A stretch of DNA of 64,000 bases from Streptomyces viridochromogenes DSM 40736 (GCF_000158955.1 NZ_GG657757.1:3337866-3401865), one strand, 5' to 3'. Shown: positions 8,827 through 17,985, counted from the first letter of the stretch. Notes: a model not told the origin generated them from the letters alone. Numbers and translations: made by a program.

Positions 8827-9579
8827 TCAGATCTCGTACGTCTGCCCCGGCGCGGCCAGGTGCACCGGACCGTCGTACACCTCGCGGGCGTCGACCACGT
8901 TGACCTGGGGGTCCGTCCACGGCGGGACGTGGGTGAGGACCAGGCGGCGGGCACCTGTCCGGGCGGCCGTCTCACCCGCCTCACGGCCGTTGAGGTGCAG
9001 GTCGGGGATGTTCTCCTTGCCGTGCGTGAACGCCGCCTCGCACAGGAACAGGTCGGCGCCCCGCGCCAGTTCGTCCAGGGCGGGGCTCACGCCGGTGTCG
9101 CCGGAGTACGTCAGGACCTTGCCGCCGTGTTCGACGCGGATGCCGTACGCCTCCACGGGGTGGGCGACCCGCTCGGTGTGCACCGTGAAGGGGCCGATGT
9201 CGAAGGTGGACGGCTTGACCGTGTGGAAGTCGAAGACCTCGCTCATGGAGGAGGCGGAGGGGGTGTCCGCGTAGGCGGTGGTCAGCCGGTGTTCCGTGCC
9301 TTCGGGTCCGTAGACGGGGAGCGGATTGCAGCGGCCGCCGTCGTGGCGGTAGTAGCGCGCGACGAAGTACGCGCACATGTCGATGCAGTGGTCGGCGTGC
9401 AGATGACTGAGGAAGATCGCGTCGAGGTCGTAGAGACCGCAGTGGCGCTGCAGCTCGCCGAGGGCACCGTTGCCCATGTCGAGAAGCAGCCGGAAGCCGT
9501 CGGCCTCGACGAGGTAGCTCGAGCAGGCCGATTCCGCGGACGGGAACGACCCCGAGCAGCCGACGACGGTGAGCTTCAT
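8827..9579 (-). CDS. MBL-fold metallo-hydrolase (Rv1339-like)
   Basis: A 250-residue metallo-beta-lactamase-fold hydrolase. The di-metal motif HLHADHC (SHLHADHCID) follows the N-terminal beta strands; the downstream histidines and aspartate are in VAHPVEAYG, YSGDTG and LVLTHVPP. The gene order with rph, rdgB, cysM, cysO and mec is that of Rv1334-Rv1341 in M. tuberculosis. Rv1339 has been described as an atypical class II phosphodiesterase for cyclic nucleotides; that activity here is an inference from position and fold. RNase Z-like activity is the other option. The ATG at 9579 is the first codon of the conserved strand. Confidence 0.85.
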   Translation of the reverse strand: MKLTVVGCSGSFPSAESACSSYLVEADGFRLLLDMGNGALGELQRHCGLYDLDAIFLSHLHADHCIDMCAYFVARYYRHDGGRCNPLPVYGPEGTEHRLTTAYADTPSASSMSEVFDFHTVKPSTFDIGPFTVHTERVAHPVEAYGIRVEHGGKVLTYSGDTGVSPALDELARGADLFLCEAAFTHGKENIPDLHLNGREAGETAARTGARRLVLTHVPPWTDPQVNVVDAREVYDGPVHLAAPGQTYEI

Positions 9580-9791
9580 GAAGCAGAAACCTCCGCTGGC
9601 GGGAAATGTCTGAGAGGGGCGTCGGGGGTCGTGCGGTTCGTCGAGCGTAAGGCGCAAAACCTCCGGTAGCTCCTCCGCCAGGGCCCGTTGTGGGCGAACT
9701 CACCTGTGGTGTCACCGGTTCGGCTGGCAGGCCCGGTGTGATCCTTGCGAGGAAGGGCGCGTGGGAGGGATGGCGCCGGTAACGTCTCAGT

Positions 9792-10235
9792 ATGGACACG
9801 TCCTGGTGGCTGGCGCTCGCCGCGGTGGTACTGCTCGCGCTCGTCGCCACGCTCGTCGATGGCTGGGGGCGGCGGTCGAGCGGGCGGCGGGCCCGGGCGG
9901 CGGCACCGGCCCTCGTGCTGGCGGGTCGGCCGCAGCCGGCGGAGATCTGGTGGGCCGACGTGCCGTTCGAGGACGAGTCCCGCACGAAGGACCGGCCGTG
10001 TCTGGTGCTGGCGGTGCGCGGGGAGCGGGCGACGGTCGCCAAGATCACCACCCGGTTCCGGCACGAGCGCACCGGTGTGATTCCCCTTCCCCCGGGGTCG
10101 GTCGGTGACGCCCAGGGCCGCGCGAGCTTCCTGGAGACGGACGAGTTGCGGGAGGTTCCGGTCTGGGGTTTCCGGCGGCGGGTCGGGGTGGTGGATCCGG
10201 CGTTGTGGGACCAGGTGCGGTATCTGGCGGGCTGA
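9792..10235 (+). CDS. Membrane-anchored PemK/MazF-family protein
   Basis: A 147-residue protein. The N-terminal segment 'WWLALAAVVLLALVATLVDG' (about residues 5-24) is a single membrane anchor, followed by a basic linker and then a PemK/MazF-like domain beginning at EIWWADVPFED and including KDRPCLVLAV. PemK/MazF toxins are small RNases; this one lacks an adjacent antitoxin and is tied to the membrane. Conserved presence in the cysM neighbourhood of Streptomyces, if confirmed, would argue for a housekeeping role rather than a toxin. Convergent with cysM across a palindromic terminator. Confidence 0.8.
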   Translation: MDTSWWLALAAVVLLALVATLVDGWGRRSSGRRARAAAPALVLAGRPQPAEIWWADVPFEDESRTKDRPCLVLAVRGERATVAKITTRFRHERTGVIPLPPGSVGDAQGRASFLETDELREVPVWGFRRRVGVVDPALWDQVRYLAG

Positions 10236-10275
10236 TCTGCCGGGAGAGCCGGAGAACGGAGCCGGGAAAAGAAAG

Positions 10276-10303
10276 AAGGGCTGGAGTCGCGACTCCAGCC
10301 CTT
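10276..10303. terminator. Perfect 28-base palindrome, bidirectional terminator
   Basis: Positions 10276-10289 and 10290-10303 are exact reverse complements (14-bp stem, begins AAGGGCTGG). It lies between the convergent PemK-like and cysM genes and carries A/T at both ends. Confidence 0.8.
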
Positions 10304-10324
10304 GTGTGTGCTCTTGGTGTGCGG

Positions 10325-11281
<957 letters not shown>

Positions 11282-11560
11282 TCAGACCATGCCGCCGGCC
11301 ACGGCCGGCAGGATCGTGACGTTGTCGCCGTCCGACAGCTTGGTGTTGATGCCGTCGAGGAAGCGGACGTCCTCGTCGTTCAGGTACACGTTGACGAAGC
11401 GGCGCAGCTGGTCGCCGTCGACGATGCGGGCCTGGATGCCCGCGTGCCGGGTCTCGAGGTCGGTGAACAGCTCGGCGAGGGTGTCACCGCTGCCCTCCAC
11501 CGCCTTCTGACCGTCGGTGTACGTGCGGAGGATGGTCGGGATGCGGACCTCGATGGCCAT
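11282..11560 (-). CDS. cysO: Sulfur-carrier protein CysO (MoaD/ThiS family)
   Basis: A 92-residue ubiquitin-like sulfur carrier. Its C-terminal di-glycine is thiocarboxylated and donates sulfur to O-phosphoserine on CysM. The ending is AVAGGMV: two residues (Met-Val) follow the Gly-Gly, so the protein would need trimming before activation, presumably by the JAMM protease encoded nearby. A CAGGAG box precedes the ATG at 11560. Expression is likely attenuated through the leader peptide upstream. Confidence 0.93.
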   Translation of the reverse strand: MAIEVRIPTILRTYTDGQKAVEGSGDTLAELFTDLETRHAGIQARIVDGDQLRRFVNVYLNDEDVRFLDGINTKLSDGDNVTILPAVAGGMV

Positions 11561-11676
11561 GGCTTCAGGGCTCCTGTCGGGAGTAGTCGGTCGGGGCGCG
11601 CGGCAGCGCAGGAACAGCGGGGTGGTGCGTGTGTGCGGCGCCGCGGCTCACGGCCGTACGGCGGCAGGTTTCGGCG

Positions 11677-11772
11677 TCAACAGATGGCGCTGGCGAGCCT
11701 GCACAGGTCGACGTGCAGCCGCGCAACGAGCAGCTCGCCCGGCGTCTTGTCGCTCACGTCGTGGACAACCAT
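11677..11772 (-). CDS. Leader peptide of the cysO-cysM operon
   Basis: A 31-codon open frame ending LLVARLHVDLCRLASAIC and stop. The sequence matches the small 'putative leader peptide' family of actinobacteria, with an R-x-H-x-DL-x-R core and a C-terminal cysteine; members sit ahead of sulfur genes. The second cysteine is the last codon. The ATG at 11772 has no Shine-Dalgarno and lies 6 bases after a TACGAT -10 box, so it is probably leaderless. It lies 116 bases before cysO; ribosome stalling at Cys codons could control cysO-cysM. Mechanism inferred. Confidence 0.75.
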   Translation of the reverse strand: MVVHDVSDKTPGELLVARLHVDLCRLASAIC

Positions 11773-11778
11773 GGGGTC

Positions 11779-11784
11779 ATCGTA
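11779..11784 (-). promoter_or_regulatory. -10 box for leaderless leader-peptide transcript
   Basis: On the minus strand TACGAT is a good -10 match, placing the start of transcription at or next to the A of the ATG at 11772. No convincing -35 is visible. Confidence 0.5.
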
Positions 11785-11882
11785 TCGATTCCCGGTCCGG
11801 GTTCTGGAATGTGATCCCACATCGCGGACGGTTCCGGGCCGGGGAGTGAGACCGTGCTGTTCAGGCCCGGATCGGCGGGTTC

Positions 11883-12305
11883 TCAGTAGGCCTCGACGAC
11901 CTGGACTTCTTCCTCTGTGACCGCGCCCTCGACGATCCGGAACGAGCGGAACTGGAACTCTCCGGCCCCGTCGGTGTCGGCGGTGGAGACGAGGACGTAG
12001 TGGGCGCCCGGCTCGTTCGCGTAGGAGATGTCGGTGCGGGAGGGGTAGGCCTCGGTCGCGGTGTGGGAGTGGTAGATGACCACCGGCTCCTCGTCGCGGT
12101 CGTCCATCTCGCGGTAGAGCTTGAGCAGGTCGCCGGAGTCGAACTCGTAGAACGTGGGCGACATGGCCGCGTTCAGCATGGGGATGAAGCGCTCGGGGCG
12201 GTCCGAGCCCGCCGGGCCCGCCACGACGCCGCACGCCTCGTCGGGGTGGTCCTTGCGCGCATGGGCGACGATCTGGTCGACGAGGGCCTGGGTGATGGTC
12301 AGCAT
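11883..12305 (-). CDS. mec: JAMM/Mec-type metalloprotease
   Basis: A 140-residue zinc peptidase of the JAMM (M67) family. The catalytic glutamate is E23 in DEACGVVAG, and the JAMM metal motif is complete: HSH at 79-81, then S89 and D92. Mec in M. tuberculosis removes the new cysteine from the CysO-cysteine adduct; related QbsD trims the C-terminus of a sulfur carrier. Both jobs would suit this operon, since CysO here has residues beyond Gly-Gly. The ATG at 12305 is chosen; a frame to 12485 covers a hairpin and repeat. Confidence 0.9.
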   Translation of the reverse strand: MLTITQALVDQIVAHARKDHPDEACGVVAGPAGSDRPERFIPMLNAAMSPTFYEFDSGDLLKLYREMDDRDEEPVVIYHSHTATEAYPSRTDISYANEPGAHYVLVSTADTDGAGEFQFRSFRIVEGAVTEEEVQVVEAY

Positions 12306-12325
12306 GCTGGCCAGGATAAGCAGAA

Positions 12326-12362
12326 GGGCCGTTCCGTACCGATGGCTGGTACGGAACGGCCC
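12326..12362 (-). terminator. 15-bp perfect hairpin upstream of mec
   Basis: Positions 12326-12340 and 12348-12362 are exact reverse complements around GATGGCT. On the minus strand it follows the permease gene and precedes mec by 20 bases, so it is probably the permease terminator, but it could also be an operator or 5' stem-loop for mec. Confidence 0.6.
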
Positions 12363-12456
12363 ACATGCCGGACGCCCTGAGCGGCAGCCGCAGGGGGTGC
12401 CACGAGTACTCCCTACGGCTGGGCGTCCTGGGAGAGGCTGCTCGGCGGCGCCGCCA

Positions 12457-12500
12457 GGGGCGCGGGGAACCGCGCGACCTGCCACGACGATGCCGCGTGC
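12457..12500. repeat. Dispersed Streptomyces intergenic repeat, copy B
   Basis: Begins GGGGCGCGGGGAACCGCGCG and continues ACCTGCCACGACG, the core of a repeat common in Streptomyces intergenic DNA and related to copies at 5463, 35454 and 59760. It lies between the permease stop and the mec hairpin. Confidence 0.65.
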
Positions 12501-12551
12501 AGCCGTCGGCCTTCCACGGCACTCACCGCACAGGCTCTTCCAGCGAAGCGC

Positions 12552-13976
12552 CTACCCGACCTTCTGGAACTCCGCGTCGCGGCGCTCGGCGATCTGCGGG
12601 TTGCGGCTCTTGAGGATCGCCCAGCCGATGCCCAGGGCGACGGCCCAGCCGGCCGCGACGTACAGGCAGACCCGCGCGTCCTTGTCGTACGCGATCATGC
12701 CGGTCACGCCGATGAGGAAGAGCAGCGCGACCCAGCTGAAGAGCGCTCCGCCGGGGGCGGGGAAGGACGAGGCGCGCAGCCGGCCCGCGTCGACCGCGGA
12801 GCGGTAGCGGATGTGGCTGACGAGGATCATCATCCAGGTCCAGATGCCGGCCGCGGTGGCGACGGAGGTGACGTAGAGGAACGCCTTCTCCGGGACGACG
12901 TAGTTCAGGACGACGCCGATGCCCATGAGCGCCACGGAGACCGTGATGCCGACGGCGGGCGTCTTGCGGGCGTTGAGCTTGCCGAACACCTGCGGGGCCT
13001 CGCTGTTGGCGGCGAGGTCGCGCAGCATCCGGCCGGTCGAGTACATGCCCGAGTTGCAGGACGACAGGGCCGCGGTGAGCACCACGAAGTTGACGATGCC
13101 CGCGGCGAGCGGGATGCCGATCTCGCCGAACGCGTGGACGAACGGGCTCTCGCCGGCGGAGAAGTCGGTCCACTTGACGACGGAGAGGATCACCAGCAGC
13201 GCGCCGACGTAGAAGACGATGATGCGCCAGGGCAGGGTGTTGATGGCCTTGGGCAGGGTCTTCTCGGGGTTCTCGGACTCGCCCGCGGTGACGCCGACGA
13301 GTTCGACGGCGAGGTAGGCGAACATGACGCCCTGGAGCGTCATCAGGCTGGAGCCGATGCCGTTCGGGAAGAAGCCGTCGTGCGACCAGAGGTTGGAGAC
13401 GGTGGCGGTGTCACCGGCGTCGGAGAAGCCGAGGGTGAGCACGCCGAGGCCGATGACGATCATGCCGATGATGGCCGTGACCTTGATCATCGAGAACCAG
13501 AACTCGACCTCGCCGAAGATCTTGACGGAGATCAGGTTGACGCCGAAGAGCACCACCAGGAACACCAGGGCGCTGACCCACTGCGGGATGTCGGGGAACC
13601 AGAAGTGGATGTAGATGGCGGCGGCCGTGAGTTCGGCCATGCCGGTGACCACCCACATGAGCCAGTACGTCCAGCCCGTGACGAACCCGAAGAACGGGCC
13701 GAGGAACTCGCGGGCGTACTCGGCGAAGGAGCCGGAGACGGGCCGGTAGAGGAGCAGTTCGCCCAGGGCCCTCATGATGAAGAAGATGATGACGCCGGCG
13801 AGGGCGTACATGAGGATGATGCTGGGGCCGGCCTTCGCGATGTTCGCCCCGGCGCCCATGAACAGGCCGACGCCGATGGCGCCGCCGATCGCGATCATCT
13901 GGACCTGGCGGCTGCCGAGTCCGCGCTCGTACCCCTCTTCGGAGACGTTTTCCGTGTCGACCTGCGCAGAGGTCAT
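12552..13976 (-). CDS. Amino-acid permease (APC superfamily, AAT family)
   Basis: A 474-residue transporter with about 12 membrane helices and the AAT signature near the N-terminus (QVQMIAIGGAIGVGLFMGAG). The remaining family features include GELLLYRPVSGSFAEYAREF and ELVGVTAGESENPEKTLPKA. It would import an amino acid with protons. Sequence motifs are closest to asparagine/GABA/D-serine type permeases, but substrate cannot be read from this alone. The start at 13976 is chosen over ATG 13997 because the AAAGG box fits it better. Single gene with its own promoter region upstream. Confidence 0.9.
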   Translation of the reverse strand: MTSAQVDTENVSEEGYERGLGSRQVQMIAIGGAIGVGLFMGAGANIAKAGPSIILMYALAGVIIFFIMRALGELLLYRPVSGSFAEYAREFLGPFFGFVTGWTYWLMWVVTGMAELTAAAIYIHFWFPDIPQWVSALVFLVVLFGVNLISVKIFGEVEFWFSMIKVTAIIGMIVIGLGVLTLGFSDAGDTATVSNLWSHDGFFPNGIGSSLMTLQGVMFAYLAVELVGVTAGESENPEKTLPKAINTLPWRIIVFYVGALLVILSVVKWTDFSAGESPFVHAFGEIGIPLAAGIVNFVVLTAALSSCNSGMYSTGRMLRDLAANSEAPQVFGKLNARKTPAVGITVSVALMGIGVVLNYVVPEKAFLYVTSVATAAGIWTWMMILVSHIRYRSAVDAGRLRASSFPAPGGALFSWVALLFLIGVTGMIAYDKDARVCLYVAAGWAVALGIGWAILKSRNPQIAERRDAEFQKVG

Positions 13977-14341
13977 GTGTGGTGCGCCTTTCTCCATGTC
14001 GACCCGGACCTGTTGTCGGTCTCGGATCGGGTCTCGATCCCCCCGGATGATGGAGTCGAGCGGGCCCTGGGGGCCCACTCATGCCTGGTCGGCGATCCGC
14101 CGGCCACATGGCGCACCCGGCCGAACATACGGGTGGTGTTCGCCGGGCGGTCGTGAAGATTTATCACGGCCGCAATACTGATCACACGGGTGATATGTGA
14201 CGCACAACACAGGGAGAATTGGACAAAGCACGCCCGAAGGGCCCATAGAAGGCGGGTGCGGTGACGCGATCGTTATCCGGATTTGAGTGTCCTCTGAGCG
14301 AACACCGATCGGTCATCCGGCGATCACAGGGCCTGCACACA
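13977..14341. other. Permease upstream region, no gene seen
   Basis: About 365 bases with the 5' region of the permease gene and the 3' flank of the DUF2017 gene. A local AT-richer stretch (14150-14200, tttatcacggccgcaatact) could hold a promoter. I see no coding sequence or strong hairpin. Confidence 0.5.
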
Positions 14342-14950
14342 TCAGGGCATAAGGGTCCCGACCAGCGTTTCCTGGAGTCCGCCCAGCCACAGGTAGGCCA
14401 TCACCATCGGCTTGCGCGGGTCGTCGTCCGGAAGGCGGTACAGGAGGTCGGTGTCGTCCTCGTCGGTGATCTCCAGCCGGGAGCCGATCGCGAGCCGCAG
14501 GTCGTTCAGGGCGCTCAGCCACTGCTGGGACTCCGCCACCGACAGCTTGAGCACCGCGCCGCCCTCACCGGCCGCGTCCGAGGAGAGCGCGTCCAGGGTG
14601 CGGACCACCGTGAGGGCGTTGTCCCGCTTTCCGGCCCGCAGGTCGTTCTCGGTGTAGCGGCGGAACTCGGCGGAGTACGCCCGCTGCTCCTCGGCGTCCC
14701 GGGCCGTGGCAGGCTCCTCCGGGTCGCTGTACGCGTCCGGGAAGAGCCGCTTGAGCACCGGGTCGGCGGGCGGCTCGCTCGGACCCTCCGCGAACAGCTC
14801 GGCGAGCGGGTCCTCGGGGGCGTCCTCGGCCGGGCCGGGGCCGATGAGTTCCAGAAGCTGGACGGCCAGCGACCGGATGATGGAAATCTCGACGTCGTCG
14901 AGGGCGACGGCCGCGCCGCCGCCGGGAAGCGGTTCGAAGGTTCCGGGCAT
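14342..14950 (-). CDS. DUF2017 protein
   Basis: A 202-residue cytoplasmic protein of the DUF2017 family. It starts MPGTFEPLPGGGAAVALDDV and is acidic, with a recognisable conserved segment in the first 60 residues (VEISIIRSLAVQLLELIG). The ATG at 14950 is 33 bases from the clpS stop, so it is co-transcribed with clpS. DUF2017 lies next to clpS across actinobacteria, which suggests a link to ClpS or N-degron handling, but no function is proven here. Confidence 0.9.
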   Translation of the reverse strand: MPGTFEPLPGGGAAVALDDVEISIIRSLAVQLLELIGPGPAEDAPEDPLAELFAEGPSEPPADPVLKRLFPDAYSDPEEPATARDAEEQRAYSAEFRRYTENDLRAGKRDNALTVVRTLDALSSDAAGEGGAVLKLSVAESQQWLSALNDLRLAIGSRLEITDEDDTDLLYRLPDDDPRKPMVMAYLWLGGLQETLVGTLMP

Positions 14951-14982
14951 GAACGCCTTTTCGCTGCTGGGCGGGGTGCTGG

Positions 14983-15300
14983 CTACTTGCGGTCCTGCTG
15001 GAGAGTGGCCCACAGGCCGTAGCCGTGCATGGCCTGCACGTCGCGTTCCATCTCCTCGCGGCTGCCGCTGGAGACGACCGCCCGGCCCTTGTGGTGGACG
15101 TCGAGCATGAGCTTGGTGGCCTTGTCCTTGGAGTAGCCGAAGTACGTCTGGAAGACGTACGTCACATAGCTCATGAGGTTGACCGGGTCGTTGTGGACGA
15201 TGGTGACCCACGGAACGTCCGGCTCGGGCACGGCGAAGACCTCCTCCGCCGACTCGGTCCGTTCGATCTCCAGGGGTGCGGGTGACGTCACACAGCCCAT
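14983..15300 (-). CDS. clpS: ATP-dependent Clp protease adaptor ClpS
   Basis: A 105-residue adaptor that delivers N-degron substrates to ClpAP/ClpCP. The core motif is [12 protein letters not shown], and the hydrophobic N-end pocket region continues with [13 protein letters not shown]. The ATG at 15300 has a GGGTGGC box; the internal GTG four codons on is an alternative. It diverges from pncB and is followed by DUF2017. Confidence 0.95.
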   Translation of the reverse strand: MGCVTSPAPLEIERTESAEEVFAVPEPDVPWVTIVHNDPVNLMSYVTYVFQTYFGYSKDKATKLMLDVHHKGRAVVSSGSREEMERDVQAMHGYGLWATLQQDRK

Positions 15301-15371
15301 GCTGCCACCCGAGGGGGGTAGACGCACAAACTGGCCTGGCAGTAAGGCGATCGCGTCTCGCGGGACCGCAA

Positions 15372-15400
15372 TCGTCAGATTGACGAAATGGGGGTACGAT
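15372..15400 (+). promoter_or_regulatory. pncB promoter with overlapping operator-like repeat
   Basis: A -10 TACGAT (15395-15400) lies 7 bases before the pncB ATG, and 17 bases upstream is TCGTCA (15372-15377) as a possible -35. The -35 is half of an inverted repeat TCGTCA-GAT-TGACGA (15372-15386). The message is probably leaderless and the repeat may bind an NAD-pathway regulator. Confidence 0.5.
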
Positions 15401-15407
15401 CCCGCTC

Positions 15408-16805
15408 ATGAACACAGCGGACCTTGGGCTGCCGGAAGAAGAAGGGCGCGAAGCGCTTCCTCAGAAGGGTGGTGGTGGGCGCCGGGTGGGCGTTCCCTCG
15501 ACGGCGCTCTTCACGGACCAGTACGAGCTGACGATGGTGCGGGCCGCCCTGGCGGCGGGCACGGCCGAGCGGCGGAGCGTGTTCGAGGTCTTCACCCGGC
15601 GGCTGCCGAACGGACGCCGTTACGGCGTCGTGGCGGGCACCGGGCGGGTGCTGGACGCGGTGGAGAACTTCCGCTTCGACGGGGCCGTCCTCGACTTCCT
15701 GCGCGAGCGGGAGATCGTCGACGAGGAGACCCTCCGGTGGCTCGCCGGCTACCGCTTCAGCGGGGACATCTGGGGCTATCCCGAGGGCGAGGTGTACTTC
15801 CCGGGCTCGCCGATCATGCGGGTGGAGGGCACGTTCGCCGAGTGCGTGCTGCTGGAGACCGTGATCCTGTCGATCCTCAACCACGACTCGGCGATCGCCG
15901 CGGCCGCCTCGCGCATGTCCGCGGCGGCGGGTGACCGGCCCCTGATCGAGATGGGCGCCCGGCGCACCCACGAGCTGGCGGCGGTGGCGGCGTCCCGGGC
16001 GGCGTACGTGGGCGGCTTCGCCACCACCTCCGACCTGGCCGCCGGGTTCCGGTACGGCATTCCCACCGTGGGCACCTCAGCGCACGCCTTCACACTGCTG
16101 CACGACAGCGAGCGGGACGCCTTCCAGGCCCAGGTGAACACGCTGGGGCGGGGCACGACGCTGCTGGTGGACACGTACGACGTCGCCGAGGCGGTCCGGA
16201 CGGCCGTCGAGGTCGCCGGGACCGGGCTGGGCGCGGTGCGGATCGACTCCGGTGACCTGCTGCTGGTGGCGCACCGGGTGCGGCAGCAGCTGGACGAGCT
16301 GGGCGCGAGGGACACGAAGATCGTCGTGACCTCGGACCTGGACGAGTACGCGATCGCCTCGCTGGCGGCGGCGCCGGTCGACGCGTACGGCGTCGGCACG
16401 CAGCTGGTGACCGGTTCCGGGCACCCGACGTCCTCGATGGTCTACAAGCTGGTCGCGCGGGCGGAGTCGGCCCGGCCGAACGCGCCGCTGGTGCCGGTGG
16501 CGAAGCGGTCCACCGGCGGCAAGACGTCCGTGGGCGGGCGCAAGTGGGCCGCGCGGCGGCTGGACGCGTACGGGGTCGCCGAGGCCGAGGTGGTGGGCAC
16601 CGGGCCGGTGCCGGGCGAGCTGGCGGACCGGCAGCTGCTGGTGGAGCTGGTCAAGGGGGGTGAGGTGGTCGCCCGCGAGCCGTTGGACGCGGCGCGCGAG
16701 CGGCACGCGGCGGCGCGCGAGGGGCTCCCGATGTCGGCCACGCAGCTCTCGCGCGGGGAGCCCGTCCTTCCGACGGAGTACCTGCACGGCGCCTCGGGTA
16801 GCTAA
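15408..16805 (+). CDS. pncB: Nicotinate phosphoribosyltransferase
   Basis: A 465-residue enzyme that makes nicotinate mononucleotide from nicotinate, PRPP and ATP in NAD salvage. Conserved motifs include FTDQYELTMVRA near the N-terminus and RIDSGDLLLVAHRVR and GVGTQLVTGSG toward the end. Residues 10-28 (EEEGREALPQKGGGGRRVG) look like an insertion between MNTADLGLP and VPSTALF; I recall shorter N-termini in relatives, but I cannot check. The start is the ATG after a -10 box. Followed 115 bases later by pncA on the same strand. Confidence 0.93.
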   Translation: MNTADLGLPEEEGREALPQKGGGGRRVGVPSTALFTDQYELTMVRAALAAGTAERRSVFEVFTRRLPNGRRYGVVAGTGRVLDAVENFRFDGAVLDFLREREIVDEETLRWLAGYRFSGDIWGYPEGEVYFPGSPIMRVEGTFAECVLLETVILSILNHDSAIAAAASRMSAAAGDRPLIEMGARRTHELAAVAASRAAYVGGFATTSDLAAGFRYGIPTVGTSAHAFTLLHDSERDAFQAQVNTLGRGTTLLVDTYDVAEAVRTAVEVAGTGLGAVRIDSGDLLLVAHRVRQQLDELGARDTKIVVTSDLDEYAIASLAAAPVDAYGVGTQLVTGSGHPTSSMVYKLVARAESARPNAPLVPVAKRSTGGKTSVGGRKWAARRLDAYGVAEAEVVGTGPVPGELADRQLLVELVKGGEVVAREPLDAARERHAAAREGLPMSATQLSRGEPVLPTEYLHGASGS

Positions 16806-16920
16806 TTGCGGTGTGCCGTGATGCGCCGACCCGTGACCCCTCCCGACCCCTCAACCATGGCAATAGGCTCGGAAGTTCAACGGCCGGGCCTGCCGACCTC
16901 ATAGCCGAAGGACACCGACC

Positions 16921-17511
16921 ATGCGCCGCGCCTTGATCGTCGTAGACGTGCAGAACGACTTCTGCGAGGGGGGCAGCCTCGCGGTGTCCGGCGGTGCCGA
17001 CGTGGCCGCCGCGATCACGGAGCTGATAGGGCAGGCGGCCGGGTCCGGCTACCAGCACGTCGTGGCCTCGCGCGACCACCACATCGCCCCCGGTGGCCAC
17101 TTCTCCACGAACCCCGACTACGTCCGCTCCTGGCCGGCGCACTGCGTCGCCGGCACGGAGGGTGTCGGCTTCCATCCGAACTTCGCCCCGGCCGTCGCGT
17201 CCGGCGCGGTCGACGCCGTGTTCGACAAGGGGGCGTACGAGGCGGCGTACAGCGGTTTCGAGGGAACCGACGAGAACGGCACGTCACTGGCCGACTGGCT
17301 CCGGTCCCGCGAGGTCTCCGAGGTGGACGTGGTCGGCATCGCCACGGACCACTGCGTACGCGCCACGGCCCTGGACGCCGTGCGGGAGGGATTCCGCACC
17401 CAGGTCCTCCTCGACCTCACGGCGGGCGTCTCCCCGGAGACCACCGAGCGCGCGATCGAGGAGCTGCGGGAGGCAGGCGTGGAGCTCTCCGGGAAGCCCG
17501 TCGTCCAGTAG
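16921..17511 (+). CDS. pncA: Nicotinamidase (isochorismatase family)
   Basis: A 196-residue cysteine hydrolase that converts nicotinamide to nicotinate and ammonia, supplying PncB. The catalytic triad is D9, K103 and C145 (GIATDHCVRATA), and the metal site is D52-H54-H60. The length is usual. Its position directly after pncB makes the nicotinamidase assignment stronger than a generic isochorismatase. Confidence 0.93.
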   Translation: MRRALIVVDVQNDFCEGGSLAVSGGADVAAAITELIGQAAGSGYQHVVASRDHHIAPGGHFSTNPDYVRSWPAHCVAGTEGVGFHPNFAPAVASGAVDAVFDKGAYEAAYSGFEGTDENGTSLADWLRSREVSEVDVVGIATDHCVRATALDAVREGFRTQVLLDLTAGVSPETTERAIEELREAGVELSGKPVVQ

Positions 17512-17534
17512 GGCGCGGCGGTCCCCGGCGGTGC

Positions 17535-17876
17535 TCAGGTCTGGGCCGTCGGGCGTCTCAGGAGGGACCTGATCGGACGCCACAGCTCTGTCGCGAGGTC
17601 CGGGGTCAGGACACCGTTGTCAGGAGCCGTGCGCCATATGAGGCCGTCCGGGTGGTGGAGGACGGCGGTGATCTCGTCGGGGGTCGGCCCGGCGGCGTTG
17701 CCGCGCAGGTAGACCGACCGCAGTCCCAGGTTGCGGAGCCTGGTCAGGGCTCGGGCGCGGTTCGCCGCGTGGACGAGTACGCGGACGGAACCCGGGCCGT
17801 CGGCGGCGGGGCTGGGCAGGTTCAGCGCCACCACCACGGTGCCGTTCGGCAGCTTGCAGAAGCCTCCTGCGGCCAT
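17535..17876 (-). CDS. Conserved hypothetical protein
   Basis: A 113-residue soluble protein that I do not recognise. It has a mixed alpha/beta composition with a V-rich strand near the N-terminus (NGTVVVALNLP). Coding bias fits the window. The ATG at 17876 has no good Shine-Dalgarno; the GGAGG-like bases fall inside the first codons, so the start is uncertain. It converges on pncA. Confidence 0.6.
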   Translation of the reverse strand: MAAGGFCKLPNGTVVVALNLPSPAADGPGSVRVLVHAANRARALTRLRNLGLRSVYLRGNAAGPTPDEITAVLHHPDGLIWRTAPDNGVLTPDLATELWRPIRSLLRRPTAQT

Positions 17877-17949
17877 GCGGTCATACCCCCGTGTCGGTCG
17901 GTGTGTCGGTCGGTGTCAATAAGAAAACCACAGGACGCACCTAAACACG

Positions 17950-17985
17950 GATCGGCGGCGACCCGCCAGGGGGTCACCGCCGATC
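17950..17985 (-). terminator. Hairpin after the M6 protease gene
   Basis: 15-bp stem with one mismatch (17950-17964 with 17971-17985, 6-base loop), 25 bases past the stop of the minus-strand protease. Confidence 0.65.

Noticed and set aside
12813-14156. A plus-strand frame opposite the amino-acid permease
   Set aside because: Acidic and Asp/Glu/His-rich shadow of a hydrophobic protein; no start signal.
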